Below, piece by piece: positions 27,972 to 37,305 of a DNA stretch of 64,000 nt (position 1 is the stretch's first letter; each line of letters begins with the position of its first letter). The stretch lies in assembly GCF_030129945.1 (NCBI RefSeq), contig NZ_JARRAF010000005.1:62001-126000 (forward strand). Direction: 5' to 3'. The position numbers were made by a program, and so were the translations under genes. This DNA is from Parachitinimonas caeni (GTDB taxonomy: Bacteria > Pseudomonadota > Gammaproteobacteria > Burkholderiales > Chitinimonadaceae). Under the pieces are notes generated by a model. The model had not been told where the DNA came from and made no database searches. It was given only the letters and a program-made list of their open reading frames with translations.

Positions 27972-29837
27972 TCACGCGATTTCGGTTTGAGTGACTGCAA
28001 GGTTTTCATCGTCCACTTCTTCGCCCAAAAATCCGCCACTCTGATGCGCCCACAGGCGGGCGTAGATACCGTTCTGCGCCAGTAGCTCGGCATGACTGCC
28101 TTGTTCGACAATCCGTCCCTGGTCCATCACGATGAGCCGGTCCATGGCGGCAATGGTGGAGAGGCGGTGGGCGATGGCGACCACGGTTTTGCCCTCCATC
28201 AATCGATAAAGGCTCCCCTGAATGGCAGCTTCCACTTCGCTGTCTAGTGCGCTGGTTGCTTCGTCCAGCAGCAGGATCGGAGCATCCTTGAGCATGACCC
28301 TGGCGATAGCGATGCGCTGACGCTGGCCGCCACTGAGCTTGACGCCACGTTCTCCGACGTGGGCATCGTAGCCGATGCGGCCTTTGGGGTCGGTCAGGCT
28401 GAGGATGAATTCATGTGCCTCTGCCTGGCGGGCGGCAGCCAGCATGCTTTCCTCGCTGGCATCGGGCCGGCCGTATAGCAGGTTGTCACGTACCGACCGA
28501 TGCAGCAGGCTGGTGTCCTGAGTCACCATGCCGATCTGGTGGCGCAGGCTGTCCTGGCTGACTTCGGCAATATTCTGACCATCCACCATAATCCGGCCTT
28601 GCTGAATGTCGTAGAAGCGCAGCAGCAGATTGGTCAGGGTACTTTTTCCCGCACCCGAGCGGCCTACCAGCCCGACCTTTTCGCCGGGGCGGATGACTAG
28701 ATTGAGATGCTCAATCACGGCTTTGTTGCCGTAGGCGAAGCTGACATCTTCGAAGCGGATCTCGCCTTGGCGAACCTGCAAAGGTTGGGCATCCGGCTGG
28801 TCGTTGATGGTCACGGGGCGTGATAGCGTGGCCATGCCGTCCTGTACGGTACCGATGTTCTCGAACAGACTGGCCATTTCCCACATGATCCAATGAGAGA
28901 TGCCATTCAGTCGCAAAGCCATGGCGGTGGCGGCCGCGACGGCACCAACGCCAACCTGGCCATTCATCCACAGCCATAGCGTGGCGCCGGCGGTGCTGCC
29001 GATCAATAACATGCTCAGACAGTGGTTGACGACGTCGAAGCCGGATACCAGTCGCATCTGTCCGTACGCGGTCTGCATGAATTCCTGCATCGCGCTTTTG
29101 GCGTACTGTGCTTCACGCTGAGTGTGGGCAAACAGTTTGACGGTGGCGATATTGGTATAGGCGTCGGTGATGCGGCCGGTCATCAGACTGCGGGCATCAG
29201 CCTGCTGTGCGGCAATCTTGCCAAGACGAGGCACGAAGAAGCAGAGCGCCCCGATGTAGGCGGCCAGCCACCCCAGAAAGGGTAGCAGCAGGACCAGATC
29301 GAAATGACCGACAACGGCAACCATGGTAATGAAGTAGATGACTACAAACACCATGATATCGGCGATGATCAGCACGGTTTCGCGTACGGCCAGTGCGGTT
29401 TGCATGACCTTGGCAGCGACCCGGCCGGCAAACTCGTCCTGATAAAAGCCCATGCTTTGCCCAAGCAGGTGGCGATGAAAATTCCAGCGCAACCGCATCG
29501 GGAAGTTACCTTGCAGGCCCTGATATTTGCACATGGCTTGCAGGGCAATCAGCAGTGGGCTGGCCAGCAGAATGCCCCCCAGTAGCAGCAGGTTTTCCTT
29601 TTGCTTGGCCCAGAGCTGATTGGGGGCGACCTGACTGAGCCAGTCCACCACCGAACCCAGCATGGAAAACAGGATGGCTTCAAAGGCGCCGCAAAGGGCG
29701 GTCAGGAGAATGACACTGAAGATGAGAGGACGTAGGCCTTGGGTGCAGGCCCATATAAAGGGGAAGAACCCCTTGGGAAGTTGTGCCGGTGCGGCATCGG
29801 GGTAAGGGTTGATACGGGTTTCAAACCAGCGAAACAT
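27972..29837 (-). CDS. ABC exporter, fused permease and ATPase
   Basis: 621 residues, the usual half-transporter: six spans in residues 35-310 and an ATPase domain from about 365. Walker A GRSGAGKST, signature LSGGQRQRIAIARVM, Walker B ILLLDEATSALD and the H-loop AHRLST are all intact. It works as a homodimer in the inner membrane. Sequence type is like MsbA/multidrug exporters; the substrate cannot be read. It is monocistronic, with terminators on both sides (29896 and 27880). Confidence 0.92.
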   Translation of the reverse strand: MFRWFETRINPYPDAAPAQLPKGFFPFIWACTQGLRPLIFSVILLTALCGAFEAILFSMLGSVVDWLSQVAPNQLWAKQKENLLLLGGILLASPLLIALQAMCKYQGLQGNFPMRLRWNFHRHLLGQSMGFYQDEFAGRVAAKVMQTALAVRETVLIIADIMVFVVIYFITMVAVVGHFDLVLLLPFLGWLAAYIGALCFFVPRLGKIAAQQADARSLMTGRITDAYTNIATVKLFAHTQREAQYAKSAMQEFMQTAYGQMRLVSGFDVVNHCLSMLLIGSTAGATLWLWMNGQVGVGAVAAATAMALRLNGISHWIMWEMASLFENIGTVQDGMATLSRPVTINDQPDAQPLQVRQGEIRFEDVSFAYGNKAVIEHLNLVIRPGEKVGLVGRSGAGKSTLTNLLLRFYDIQQGRIMVDGQNIAEVSQDSLRHQIGMVTQDTSLLHRSVRDNLLYGRPDASEESMLAAARQAEAHEFILSLTDPKGRIGYDAHVGERGVKLSGGQRQRIAIARVMLKDAPILLLDEATSALDSEVEAAIQGSLYRLMEGKTVVAIAHRLSTIAAMDRLIVMDQGRIVEQGSHAELLAQNGIYARLWAHQSGGFLGEEVDDENLAVTQTEIA

Positions 29838-29895
29838 GGTTTTTCCTTCTCGTTTTTATGGTTAAAGAGCGTATCCGGATGACCCGGACAAAGAA

Positions 29896-29922
29896 AAAGG
29901 CAGGCTTTAACAGCCTGCCTTT
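29896..29922 (-). terminator. Terminator of the aminopeptidase P gene
   Basis: 11-bp stem AAAGGCAGGCT / AGCCTGCCTTT with loop TTAAC; the minus strand goes on with T-rich sequence. Confidence 0.85.
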
Positions 29923-29948
29923 CTTAGTATCGCCGATTTCTGCAAGGT

Positions 29949-31757
29949 TCAGATCGGTTCGGTACGAATTTCCAGCCAGCGTTTGGCTTCACCCGCCACA
30001 TGGGGGCTCAGGCGACGACGTACGGTGGCGTGGTAGTCATTGATCCAGGCAATTTCGTCAGCCCGCAACAGGGAGAGATCCATGCAACGGGTGTCGATCG
30101 GGCACAGGGTCAGTGTTTCGAATTCGAGGAATTCACCGAATTCACTTTGCGTGGCGACACGGTTGAGCACCAGATTTTCGATGCGGACGCCCCACTGATT
30201 CAGCCGATAAATGCCCGGCTCGATCGAGGTGATCATGCCCGGTTCCATCGCCGTCTGCGGCAGCGGCATGGCCGTCGCGGCAATGCTTTGCGGGCCTTCA
30301 TGTACATTCAGGAAGTAACCGACGCCATGACCCGTGCCATGTCCGTAGTCCACGGCATCTGCCCAGATCGGGGCTCTGGCCAGGGCGTCCAGCATGGGCG
30401 AGCGGGTACCACGCGGGAAGCGGGCGACCGATAGATTGATCACTCCCTTCAGCACCAGTGTGAAGTCCCGCTTTTGAGCTGCGCTGGGTTCGCCAATCGC
30501 CACGACGCGGGTGATATCGGTGGTACCGCCCAGATATTGGCCGCCAGAGTCGATCAGCAGCAGACCTTGTCCTTCAATCACTGCATGCGATTCCTCCGTG
30601 GCGCGGTAGTGTGGCATGGCGCCGTTGCCGTTGAAGCCGGCAATGGTGGCAAAGCTTGGGCAGACAAAGTTGGGGCGGCGCGCACGTGCTGCATTGATCT
30701 GGGTATCAATGTCGATTTCGGTGATGCGTTGCTTGCCGATTGCACCATCGAGCCAGCAGAAAAATTCGCAGAGTGCGGCACCGTCCTGTTCCATGGCATC
30801 ACGGATGTGTACGGCTTCTGCCTCGGACTTCTGGGATTTGGCAAACACGGATGGGTTGATCAACTCTACGACTCGGATGCCGTCCGGCACCGCCTGGCGC
30901 AGGCCAAGCGTGATTCGACGCGGATCAATCAGCAGGCCGGCATCGGCTGGTAGTGTGGCCAGTGCAGCGTGGGCGCTGGCGTAGGGGGCGATGCGGATGC
31001 CTTCTGCGGCAAGAGTCTGGGTCAGATCGGCAGGGAGTTTGCCCTCGCCGACAAACAAGGTTGCACCTTGAGGGTGAAGCAGCGCATGGCCGATGAACAC
31101 GGGGTTATAGCTGACATCGCTGCCACGCAGATTGAACAGCCAGGCAATGTCATCGACTGTTGAGATGAAATGCCAGTCTGCACCCGCAGCCTTCATCGCC
31201 GCACGGACCAGCTCCAGCTTTGCGGCCCGACTCTGTGTGGCATAAGGGGCTTTGTGTTCGTAAATGGGGGCGGTGGGTAGTCCTGGACGATCTGCCCATA
31301 CTGTTTCGAGCAGATCAATATCTGTGCGTAGCAGGGTGCCTTTGGCGGTGAGCGCTGTCTGCAGGTCACGCGCGACCGCCAGCCCCAGCACATTGCCGTC
31401 AACGGCTACGGTACCGCCGGCCGGTACATGGCTGGCCAGCCACTCAATATGCTGAGCGGCCGATGCACTGTTGACTTTCATCAGCGTGATGCCCGTACCG
31501 GCCAGCTCGACCTCGGCTTGCACCCAGTAACGGCTATCCACCCACAGACCGGCGAAGTCGGTGGCAACAATCAAAGTCGCTACCGAGCCAGTAAAGCCCG
31601 ACAGCCATACCCGGCCTTTCCAGCGTTCCGGAAGGTATTCGGACAGATGAGGGTCGGCAGACGGGATCAGGCAGGCGCTGATACCTTGCGCTTGCATGGC
31701 CGTCCGAAGCTGGCGGATGCGTTCGATGATGGTGGCGTTGGATGTTCGGGCGTTCAT
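29949..31757 (-). CDS. Xaa-Pro aminopeptidase (aminopeptidase P, M24B)
   Basis: Cleaves an N-terminal residue ahead of proline. 602 residues, the three-domain (eukaryotic-like) size rather than the 440-residue E. coli type. Two creatinase-like N-terminal domains (residues about 1-310) precede the M24 metallopeptidase core. Metal-binding residues lie in LLIDSGGQYLGGTTDITRV, DYGHGTGHGVGYFLNVHEGP, MITSIEPGIYR and IENLVL. ATG 31757 has GGAG upstream; the longer frame adds 87 residues of unlike sequence. Cytoplasmic, monocistronic. Confidence 0.94.
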   Translation of the reverse strand: MNARTSNATIIERIRQLRTAMQAQGISACLIPSADPHLSEYLPERWKGRVWLSGFTGSVATLIVATDFAGLWVDSRYWVQAEVELAGTGITLMKVNSASAAQHIEWLASHVPAGGTVAVDGNVLGLAVARDLQTALTAKGTLLRTDIDLLETVWADRPGLPTAPIYEHKAPYATQSRAAKLELVRAAMKAAGADWHFISTVDDIAWLFNLRGSDVSYNPVFIGHALLHPQGATLFVGEGKLPADLTQTLAAEGIRIAPYASAHAALATLPADAGLLIDPRRITLGLRQAVPDGIRVVELINPSVFAKSQKSEAEAVHIRDAMEQDGAALCEFFCWLDGAIGKQRITEIDIDTQINAARARRPNFVCPSFATIAGFNGNGAMPHYRATEESHAVIEGQGLLLIDSGGQYLGGTTDITRVVAIGEPSAAQKRDFTLVLKGVINLSVARFPRGTRSPMLDALARAPIWADAVDYGHGTGHGVGYFLNVHEGPQSIAATAMPLPQTAMEPGMITSIEPGIYRLNQWGVRIENLVLNRVATQSEFGEFLEFETLTLCPIDTRCMDLSLLRADEIAWINDYHATVRRRLSPHVAGEAKRWLEIRTEPI

Positions 31758-31839
31758 GTGGACTCCGGGGTACGGGTTGGGTCGTGACAATGTTGGCAAA
31801 GGCGTGTGAGTCAACTTCCATTGACGGCTCTTCCGGTGA

Positions 31840-31874
31840 GATGCGATCTGTAAATCAGACGTCAACAGAGCCTG
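31840..31874 (+). repeat. Dispersed intergenic repeat, copy 3
   Basis: Reads GATGCGATCTGTAAATCAGAC then GTCAACAGAGCCTG; the last 15 bases match the tails of the copies at 6383 and 52378. Confidence 0.6.
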
Positions 31875-32037
31875 CGCCTCTGACCGTTTGCCGACTATTT
31901 TCTGTGGCGTGTCATGCGGCAGTCTTGGTGGATTTCGTGCAAACCTCGTGGGTTTTGCACAAAAGTCGTTGGCCTGACTGCATGCACGATCAGGCACGCA
32001 TTGCACCGCCAAGTGCAACAGGCGTCAACCGGTCTAC

Positions 32038-32072
32038 AAAAAAAAGCCGGCGATCAGTGATTGATCGCCGGT
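32038..32072 (-). terminator. Terminator of the flagellin gene
   Basis: Stem CCGGCGATCA / TGATCGCCGG with a 5-base loop and nine T in the minus strand after it. Confidence 0.92.
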
Positions 32073-32116
32073 TGCAGGGCCTTAAGCTTGCCGTGGCCCT
32101 AACCACGTGCCCATGG

Positions 32117-33718
32117 TTATCCGCGCAGCAGTGACAACACCTGATTTGGCAGGGCATTGGCCTGAGCGAGCATGGCTGTGCCCGCCTGCTGCAATATTTG
32201 CGCCTTGGTCAGACTCGCCGTCTCTGCGGCAAAGTCGGCATCCTTGATTCGTGATCGTGCTGCGGTCAGGTTTTCCGAAGTGGTTTGCAGATTGCTGATG
32301 GTGGCCGCAAACCGGCTCTGCAAGGCACCAAACTTGGCACGCTGATCATTGACCAGAGACAGCGCATCATCTACCACTCGCAAGGCTTGCGTGGCAGATT
32401 CGACTGTCGATATATCGAGCTTCTCGACGGTGCGTAACTCGGCAGCGCCCGTTGAGCCGGGGGCCAGACCGCTGAAGTTGAAGGTGCCCGAAGCAAACCC
32501 TGCTGTGACCGATAGCAGTGAATACGACGACAGTGAGTTCAGCGTTACCTGCCCTCCCAGATAGAGCGTGGTATCGGTATTACCCGATGCGGCCGCAGCA
32601 GCGGAACCGCTGGTCAGGAAGTTCGAAGCCGGCGCAGTGGTGCCGCTACCACTCCAGATCGAGACGTCGGTCGGGAACCCGCCTGACGCCGACAGGGCAA
32701 TATTGCTGCCGTCGTCGGCCACCAGTTTGAGCCCGGACTGGGTAACGGCCGCACCTGTGGCATCGACGGTCTGGAAGTCAACGATCTGCGCGACAACCCC
32801 GGTTTTGGATGACTTGGCGTTGAAGGCATTTACCGCCTGGGCGTAATCAACCCGGTCGATAAAGCCATCGTTGTTCGAGTCGGTGATGTTGAATGACACC
32901 GCCTCGAACGAGCTGCTCTTCGAGGCTACCGCCAGATTGAAGGAGCCGGACGTTGAGAACGTCATGGTGGCTTCAGTGCGCGCACTGGCTTTGACGCCGA
33001 CTGCAGCCGAGTTGATCTTGGCCGCAAGAGAGGCTGCGCTGTCCCCATCAACCGCATTCATCGAAACACCATTGATGCTGAAGGTGCCGGATGGCGATAC
33101 CGAGCCACTGGCGACCACGCCTGTTGAGCCGGGTGCCGTTGCAATGGCGCCAGACTGGGCTGGAGTGACCGCCTTGATGCCGGTGCCATCGCCGACCCCG
33201 AGCTGGAAGGTGCCGTATTGATCCGTGCGGAAGTTGGTGGTGGTTGCTGTAATCGTCTGGTTGGCATTGGCGCCTACCTGATAGATTGCCGCCCCGAAGC
33301 TGCCATCAAACAGCTTCTGGCCGTTGAATTCGGTTGCGACAGAGAAGCGATCAAGTTCCGAGACCAACTGGGTGACTTCAGCATTCAGCGCTTGGCGGTC
33401 GGATACCGAGTTGGTGGCGTTTGAAGATTGCACCGCCAGTTCGCGAATCCGTTGCAGGATATTGCCCATCTGCTCCAGCGCGCCTTCTGCTGTCTGCGAG
33501 ATCGACACGCCATCGCTGGAGTTGCGGCGGGCCTGATCCATGCCACGGATCTGCGACGTGAAGCGTTCGGCAATTGCCAAGCCGGCCGCGTCATCCTTGG
33601 CGCTATTGATACGAAAACCCGATGAAAGCCGTTGCAGCGAGGTTTGCAGCGTATCGGCCGATCGGTCGAGGTTACGCTGGGCATTCAACGAGGGCACGTT
33701 GGTTTGTATGACTTGCAT
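32117..33718 (-). CDS. fliC: Flagellin, with an EF-hand-like loop in the variable domain
   Basis: Structural subunit of the flagellar filament. 533 residues. The N-terminal D0/D1 part (1-160: [20 protein letters not shown], then [13 protein letters not shown]) and the C-terminal D1/D0 part (about 440-533, ending NQVLSLLRG) are typical. The middle is a variable region; residues 280-291, [12 protein letters not shown], form a canonical 12-residue calcium loop (Asp/Asn at 1, 3, 5, 9, 12 and Gly at 6). A Flagellin_IN-like segment lies near 215-245. AAGGAG precedes ATG 33718. No other flagellar genes are in the window. A terminator follows. Confidence 0.95.
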   Translation of the reverse strand: MQVIQTNVPSLNAQRNLDRSADTLQTSLQRLSSGFRINSAKDDAAGLAIAERFTSQIRGMDQARRNSSDGVSISQTAEGALEQMGNILQRIRELAVQSSNATNSVSDRQALNAEVTQLVSELDRFSVATEFNGQKLFDGSFGAAIYQVGANANQTITATTTNFRTDQYGTFQLGVGDGTGIKAVTPAQSGAIATAPGSTGVVASGSVSPSGTFSINGVSMNAVDGDSAASLAAKINSAAVGVKASARTEATMTFSTSGSFNLAVASKSSSFEAVSFNITDSNNDGFIDRVDYAQAVNAFNAKSSKTGVVAQIVDFQTVDATGAAVTQSGLKLVADDGSNIALSASGGFPTDVSIWSGSGTTAPASNFLTSGSAAAAASGNTDTTLYLGGQVTLNSLSSYSLLSVTAGFASGTFNFSGLAPGSTGAAELRTVEKLDISTVESATQALRVVDDALSLVNDQRAKFGALQSRFAATISNLQTTSENLTAARSRIKDADFAAETASLTKAQILQQAGTAMLAQANALPNQVLSLLRG

Positions 33719-34288
33719 GATTTTTCTCCTTGATCGGCGTCTGATGACAGACAGCCGACGGCGGTCAATTCCGGGTGGACGGTTGGCCGTACCTACCCTC
33801 CGCAATGTTCCAGCAAGGCTGTGTCAGCCTGCAGGGTGGTGATCGGGGCACACCCCGCGCGTCATCCATAGCGCATGGCGTGGCCCTCCTCATCGGCACT
33901 GCGGCGTGAGCCCTGCTGTCGTCGATGACCGACTGGAGGTGGGGCTCCGGCTCCCGAGATGCCGCGCATGCCCGCTCGCACTGCGCGCCTCGCGCAGGCA
34001 ACTACAAGCGAAAAGTCTTTGTGAATCATGGCGGCAACCCCCGCAATGGGACTGGATGTGCTCTCTAAAGCAAACAGGATGCCAAGCCGATTTCTGCCGC
34101 AAATGTGCCGAATCAAGAGCTTGGATTCAGCTTTGGGGGGGAGGGAGCCTTGAAGACAGGTAGGGCCGGCGAGAATTGCCGGCCGCAGGTCTAATTTGCC
34201 GCGACCTTGCCGCTTTGGCGGGGAAGGGAGGGTGATCAGGTTAAAACTGAGTGGATGGCGGTGTGTAGAGCGGGCCGAGTTGGCTCAT
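33719..34288. other. Flagellin upstream region
   Basis: 570 bases with no gene. It holds a sigma-54-like site at 34069-34086 and a 7-bp stem-loop (GGCCGGC / GCCGGCC) at 34164-34184 without a T-run. If the sigma-54 site is used, the flagellin leader is about 340 bases long and GC-rich. Short frames in this stretch have no ribosome-binding sites. Confidence 0.55.
34069..34086 (-). promoter_or_regulatory. Candidate sigma-54 promoter of flagellin
   Basis: On the minus strand it reads CTTGGCATCCTGTTTGCT: GG and GC are 10 bases apart, and it fits the consensus TGGCAC-N5-TTGC with one change. Transcription would begin near 34058. Sigma-54 use is common for flagellin genes in several Gram-negative groups. 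The distance to the ATG is unusually long. No sigma-28 site could be seen closer in. Confidence 0.5.
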
Positions 34289-35341
34289 TTATTGGAAGTT
34301 TGTGAGTTGACTGATCAACTTGCGGATAGGGCTGGGCAGGCCCAATGCCTCGGCAGTGGCCTGATCAAACCAGGCTCGACCGGCTTCCATCATGCTCAAC
34401 GGTGTTTCCAGCAGATTGGCCGGAAGCGGGGTCAGATGCAGGCGAAAGTGCGTGAAGGTATGGCTGAACGTGGGCAGGGCTTCCGCCACGGAGACGTTCA
34501 GGCCGAGTTGCAAGCGGCAATAGTCAATCGGATCGGTTTGATCGTCATCGATTTGCGGTAGCGTCCACAATCCCCCCCAAATGCCCGTAGGTGGACGTTT
34601 TTCGAACAGCAGCCGACCTCGGTGGTGGATCAGCAGCAGCGTGGCGCTGCGTTCCGGAATGGCTTTTCGGGCTTTTCGGGTTGGCAAGGCATCAACCTGG
34701 CCGGTTAGGCGGGCTACGCAATCCGCCGCCAACGGGCAGTGCAGACACAGCGGTTTGCTGCGGCTGCAAAGGCTGGCTCCCAAATCCATCATGCCTTGGG
34801 TGTAGGCGGCAATGTCTGCCGCCACCGGCAATCGTTGCTCGGCGATGGTCCATAGGCGCTGTTCAACCGCCCGTTCGCCGGGATAGCCCGTGATGCCGGC
34901 ATGGCGAGCCAGCACCCGCTTCACATTGCCATCCAGAATGGCGGCTCTGACGCCAAAGCAAAAAGCCGCAATGGCAGCGGCAGTCGAGCGACCAATACCA
35001 GGAAGCTCGGCGATCTGTTCCGGGGTGGTAGGGAAGCGACCACCATGTTGCGCTACGACGACTTTGGCGGCCTTATGTAAGTTACGCGCGCGGCTGTAGT
35101 AACCCAGGCCGCTCCACATTGCCAGCACCTCATCATCTGCCGCTGCGGCCAAAGTCTGGATATCTGGAAAGCGTTGCAAAAAGCGCTGGTAATAGGGAAT
35201 GACAGTCATTACCTGAGTTTGCTGCAGCATGATTTCCGACAACCAGACGCGGTAGGGGTCTTGAGTCTGTTGCCAGGGCAAATCATGCCGGCCATGGTGG
35301 CGTTGCCAGTCAACCAGTCGCTCTGCAAAGGTGGTGTTCAT
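34289..35341 (-). CDS. mutY: A/G-specific adenine glycosylase MutY
   Basis: Removes adenine paired with 8-oxoguanine. 350 residues. LSEIMLQQTQV carries the catalytic Glu; LPGIGRSTAAAIAAF is the helix-hairpin-helix; AAILDGNVKRVLAR holds the catalytic Asp. The 4Fe-4S cluster ligands are C-SRSKPL-C-LH-C-PLAAD-C. The C-terminal 120 residues form the NUDIX-like 8-oxoG recognition domain. Start ATG overlaps the rsmJ stop as TGATG, so the two genes are one transcript. Confidence 0.96.
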   Translation of the reverse strand: MNTTFAERLVDWQRHHGRHDLPWQQTQDPYRVWLSEIMLQQTQVMTVIPYYQRFLQRFPDIQTLAAAADDEVLAMWSGLGYYSRARNLHKAAKVVVAQHGGRFPTTPEQIAELPGIGRSTAAAIAAFCFGVRAAILDGNVKRVLARHAGITGYPGERAVEQRLWTIAEQRLPVAADIAAYTQGMMDLGASLCSRSKPLCLHCPLAADCVARLTGQVDALPTRKARKAIPERSATLLLIHHRGRLLFEKRPPTGIWGGLWTLPQIDDDQTDPIDYCRLQLGLNVSVAEALPTFSHTFTHFRLHLTPLPANLLETPLSMMEAGRAWFDQATAEALGLPSPIRKLISQLTNFQ

Positions 35342-36123
35342 GCTTTCACCAGATAAATGTCAAACCTCACGCTTTCACCTTCGTAGTTCAGATCGGGCTT
35401 TTGATTGGCCAGCCAGGGGGCGTGGCGCGGCCGCTTGACGGCTACGCGGCGGCAGGCTAAAGCCAGTGCAGGTTCCAGTAGCAGGTCGGAGTCGAGGTCG
35501 GGCCCAACCAGTGTCTGGAAGGCATGCATTTCTTTCTTGGACTTGGCCCGCTTGGTGGGTTCGGGAAACATCGGATCAATCAGGACGGTATCCGGCTTTT
35601 CGCCCTGCCATTGCGTCAGTAGTGTCTGGGCTGATCCGAAATGGAACTGGATACGATGGCTGATCTCGGCGGTTGCCGGATCTTGAGCGGCACGGCGTAA
35701 TCCATCTGCAACCAGTGCCGCAGGAAGGGGATTCCGCTCGATCATGCAAACAGGGGCGCCGAGTGCTGCCAAAGTGAAGCTGTCGCGTCCCAATCCGGCT
35801 GTAGCATCGACAATCGAAGGGGTGCCATGCTTGAAACCGACGGCTTTGGCCAGTAGTAACCCCTTGCCGCCGGCAGTACGGCGCTTTAATTCGCTCCCAC
35901 CAAAATCCACCCAGACGGGGCCTGCCGCGCCACGACCGAATTCGCGCAGCTCTAAACGGCCGGCATGTAGGCATAGTGCATGACCATGGGTGGGGGGGGT
36001 GTTGATCAGGGGGAAGCCATATTCGTTGGCGAGCTGGCTGGCGGCAATTTCCTGAGCGGGGTCTTCGCACAGCAAAGCAATACCAGATGGGTAAGTGGCT
36101 AAAGGTGGTGTGGTGACAGTCAA
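35338..36123 (-). CDS. rsmJ: 16S rRNA (guanine1516-N2)-methyltransferase RsmJ
   Basis: Methylates G1516 of 16S rRNA. 261 residues from the chosen TTG 36123. DFGGSELKRRTAGGKGLLLA binds the substrate side; IVDATAGLGRDSFTLAALGA is the SAM site; VLIDPMFPEPTKRAKSKKEM is the catalytic PMFP motif of the family, and the end is YEGESVRFDIYLVKA. The longer frame would start inside the tRNA-Glu gene, so it is rejected. Start choice is the weak point, since no clear ribosome-binding site exists. It overlaps mutY (TGATG). Confidence 0.92.
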   Translation of the reverse strand: MTVTTPPLATYPSGIALLCEDPAQEIAASQLANEYGFPLINTPPTHGHALCLHAGRLELREFGRGAAGPVWVDFGGSELKRRTAGGKGLLLAKAVGFKHGTPSIVDATAGLGRDSFTLAALGAPVCMIERNPLPAALVADGLRRAAQDPATAEISHRIQFHFGSAQTLLTQWQGEKPDTVLIDPMFPEPTKRAKSKKEMHAFQTLVGPDLDSDLLLEPALALACRRVAVKRPRHAPWLANQKPDLNYEGESVRFDIYLVKA

Positions 36124-36143
36124 AATAGGCGCCCCAAAGCAAA

Positions 36144-36175
36144 ACAGGCGATCACTCTTTCGAATGATCGCCTGT
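36144..36175 (-). terminator. Terminator after the tRNA genes
   Basis: Stem ACAGGCGATCA / TGATCGCCTGT with a 10-base loop, then a T-rich stretch on the minus strand. It ends the tRNA-Ala/tRNA-Glu transcript just before rsmJ. Confidence 0.8.
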
Positions 36176-36183
36176 CTGTCTAT

Positions 36184-36259
36184 TGGCGTCCCCACGGGGA
36201 TTCGAACCCCGGTTACCGCCGTGAAAGGGCGATGTCCTAGGCCTCTAGACGATGGGGAC
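36184..36259 (-). tRNA. tRNA-Glu (anticodon TTC)
   Basis: 76 bases including an encoded CCA. The cloverleaf pairs GTCCCCA with TGGGGAC, the anticodon loop CTTTCAC gives UUC, and the T arm is CCGGGGTTCGAATCCCCG. It follows tRNA-Ala on the same strand after 53 bases. Confidence 0.97.
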
Positions 36260-36312
36260 TCGGTTTGTGATTATCGCTACAGCTTAATTACAACACGATA
36301 ATCCCTAAACTT

Positions 36313-36388
<76 letters not shown>

Positions 36389-36519
36389 TTTTCCGTTGCT
36401 GCGCTGTGTTGCTTGTTAGCGCTGCGTCGTTGAGAGGTGCGCATTATGCTTTGCCCCTTGGTACTTGTAAACCCCTTTCTTAAAAAATTTTTACTTTTTT
36501 TTGAAAAGGGCCGAAAAAG

Positions 36520-37305
36520 TTACCAAAGATGCCACCAGGGCTTTTCAGCAAATAGCTCTGACTGTAAGGCATTCGTACCAGGATAGTTCTTTAGTAACAC
36601 GCGCTTAGCGTCATCACGTAGCTCGGTCATGCCGAGTTTGTCGTAAGAAAGAACCATGGCGGCCAGCGCGGTCTCAACGTGCTTGGTGTGAGGATATTGC
36701 TCGACAACGGTCTTGGCGCGGTTGGCCGTTGCGAGGTAGGCACCCCGTCTATAGTAATAGCCAGCAACATGTAGTTCATTTTGTGCGAGCGCGGATACCA
36801 GAAAGGCCATGCGTAGCCGGGCATCTTCGGCGTAGCGACTGCTGGGGAAGCGATTGACCAGTTCGCGGAACGCCTCGAAGGATTCGCGGGCGGACTTGGG
36901 GTCGCGTTCTGATAGATCCTGTTTTGATATAAAAGACAGGAAGGTGCGGTCTTCCAGAAAGTTGACGAGTCCCTTCAGGTAGTAGGCGTAGTCAACGTTG
37001 GGATGGCTTGGGTGCTGCTTGATAAAGCGGTCGATGGCGGCCAGAGCCAGGGTGGGTTCGTTGTCCTTGTAATGGGCATATGCCATTTCGATCTCGGCCT
37101 GTTGTGCGTAGCGGCCATAGGGAAAGCGGGCGGTCAGCGATTCATACAGCTTGGCGGCGGTCTGGTAGTTGCCGCTGTCCAGTTCCGATTTGGCTTCGCG
37201 ATAGATCTTTTCGGCCGAGGCTTGTTCATTCTGTTCGCCCTTCTGGCCGAAGGTGCCGCAGCCAGCCAGAAGCATTGCGACGATAAGCGGTACAATACGT
37301 TTCAT
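36520..37305 (-). CDS. bamD: Outer membrane assembly lipoprotein BamD
   Basis: Essential part of the Bam complex that folds beta-barrel proteins into the outer membrane. 261 residues. The signal peptide ends in a lipobox, LLAGCGTFG, with the lipidated Cys at 16. The body is made of TPR-like helices: YREAKSELDSGNYQTAAKLY, SLTARFPYGRYAQQAEIEMA and similar units up to about 245. GAGG lies 8 bases before the ATG. That ATG overlaps the divergent rluD ATG within one CATG. Monocistronic. Confidence 0.96.
   Translation of the reverse strand: MKRIVPLIVAMLLAGCGTFGQKGEQNEQASAEKIYREAKSELDSGNYQTAAKLYESLTARFPYGRYAQQAEIEMAYAHYKDNEPTLALAAIDRFIKQHPSHPNVDYAYYLKGLVNFLEDRTFLSFISKQDLSERDPKSARESFEAFRELVNRFPSSRYAEDARLRMAFLVSALAQNELHVAGYYYRRGAYLATANRAKTVVEQYPHTKHVETALAAMVLSYDKLGMTELRDDAKRVLLKNYPGTNALQSELFAEKPWWHLW

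Larger units (their letters stand above)
31758..32116. other. Intergenic region with repeat copy and flagellin terminator
   Basis: 359 bases between two minus-strand genes. It holds dispersed repeat copy 3 (31840-31874) and the flagellin terminator (32038-32072). The promoter of the aminopeptidase gene should lie within about 100 bases above 31757; I cannot pick the boxes. Confidence 0.6.

Noticed and set aside
34164-34184. GGCCGGC/GCCGGCC hairpin as a terminator
   Set aside because: No T-run on either strand and no gene end within 100 bases.
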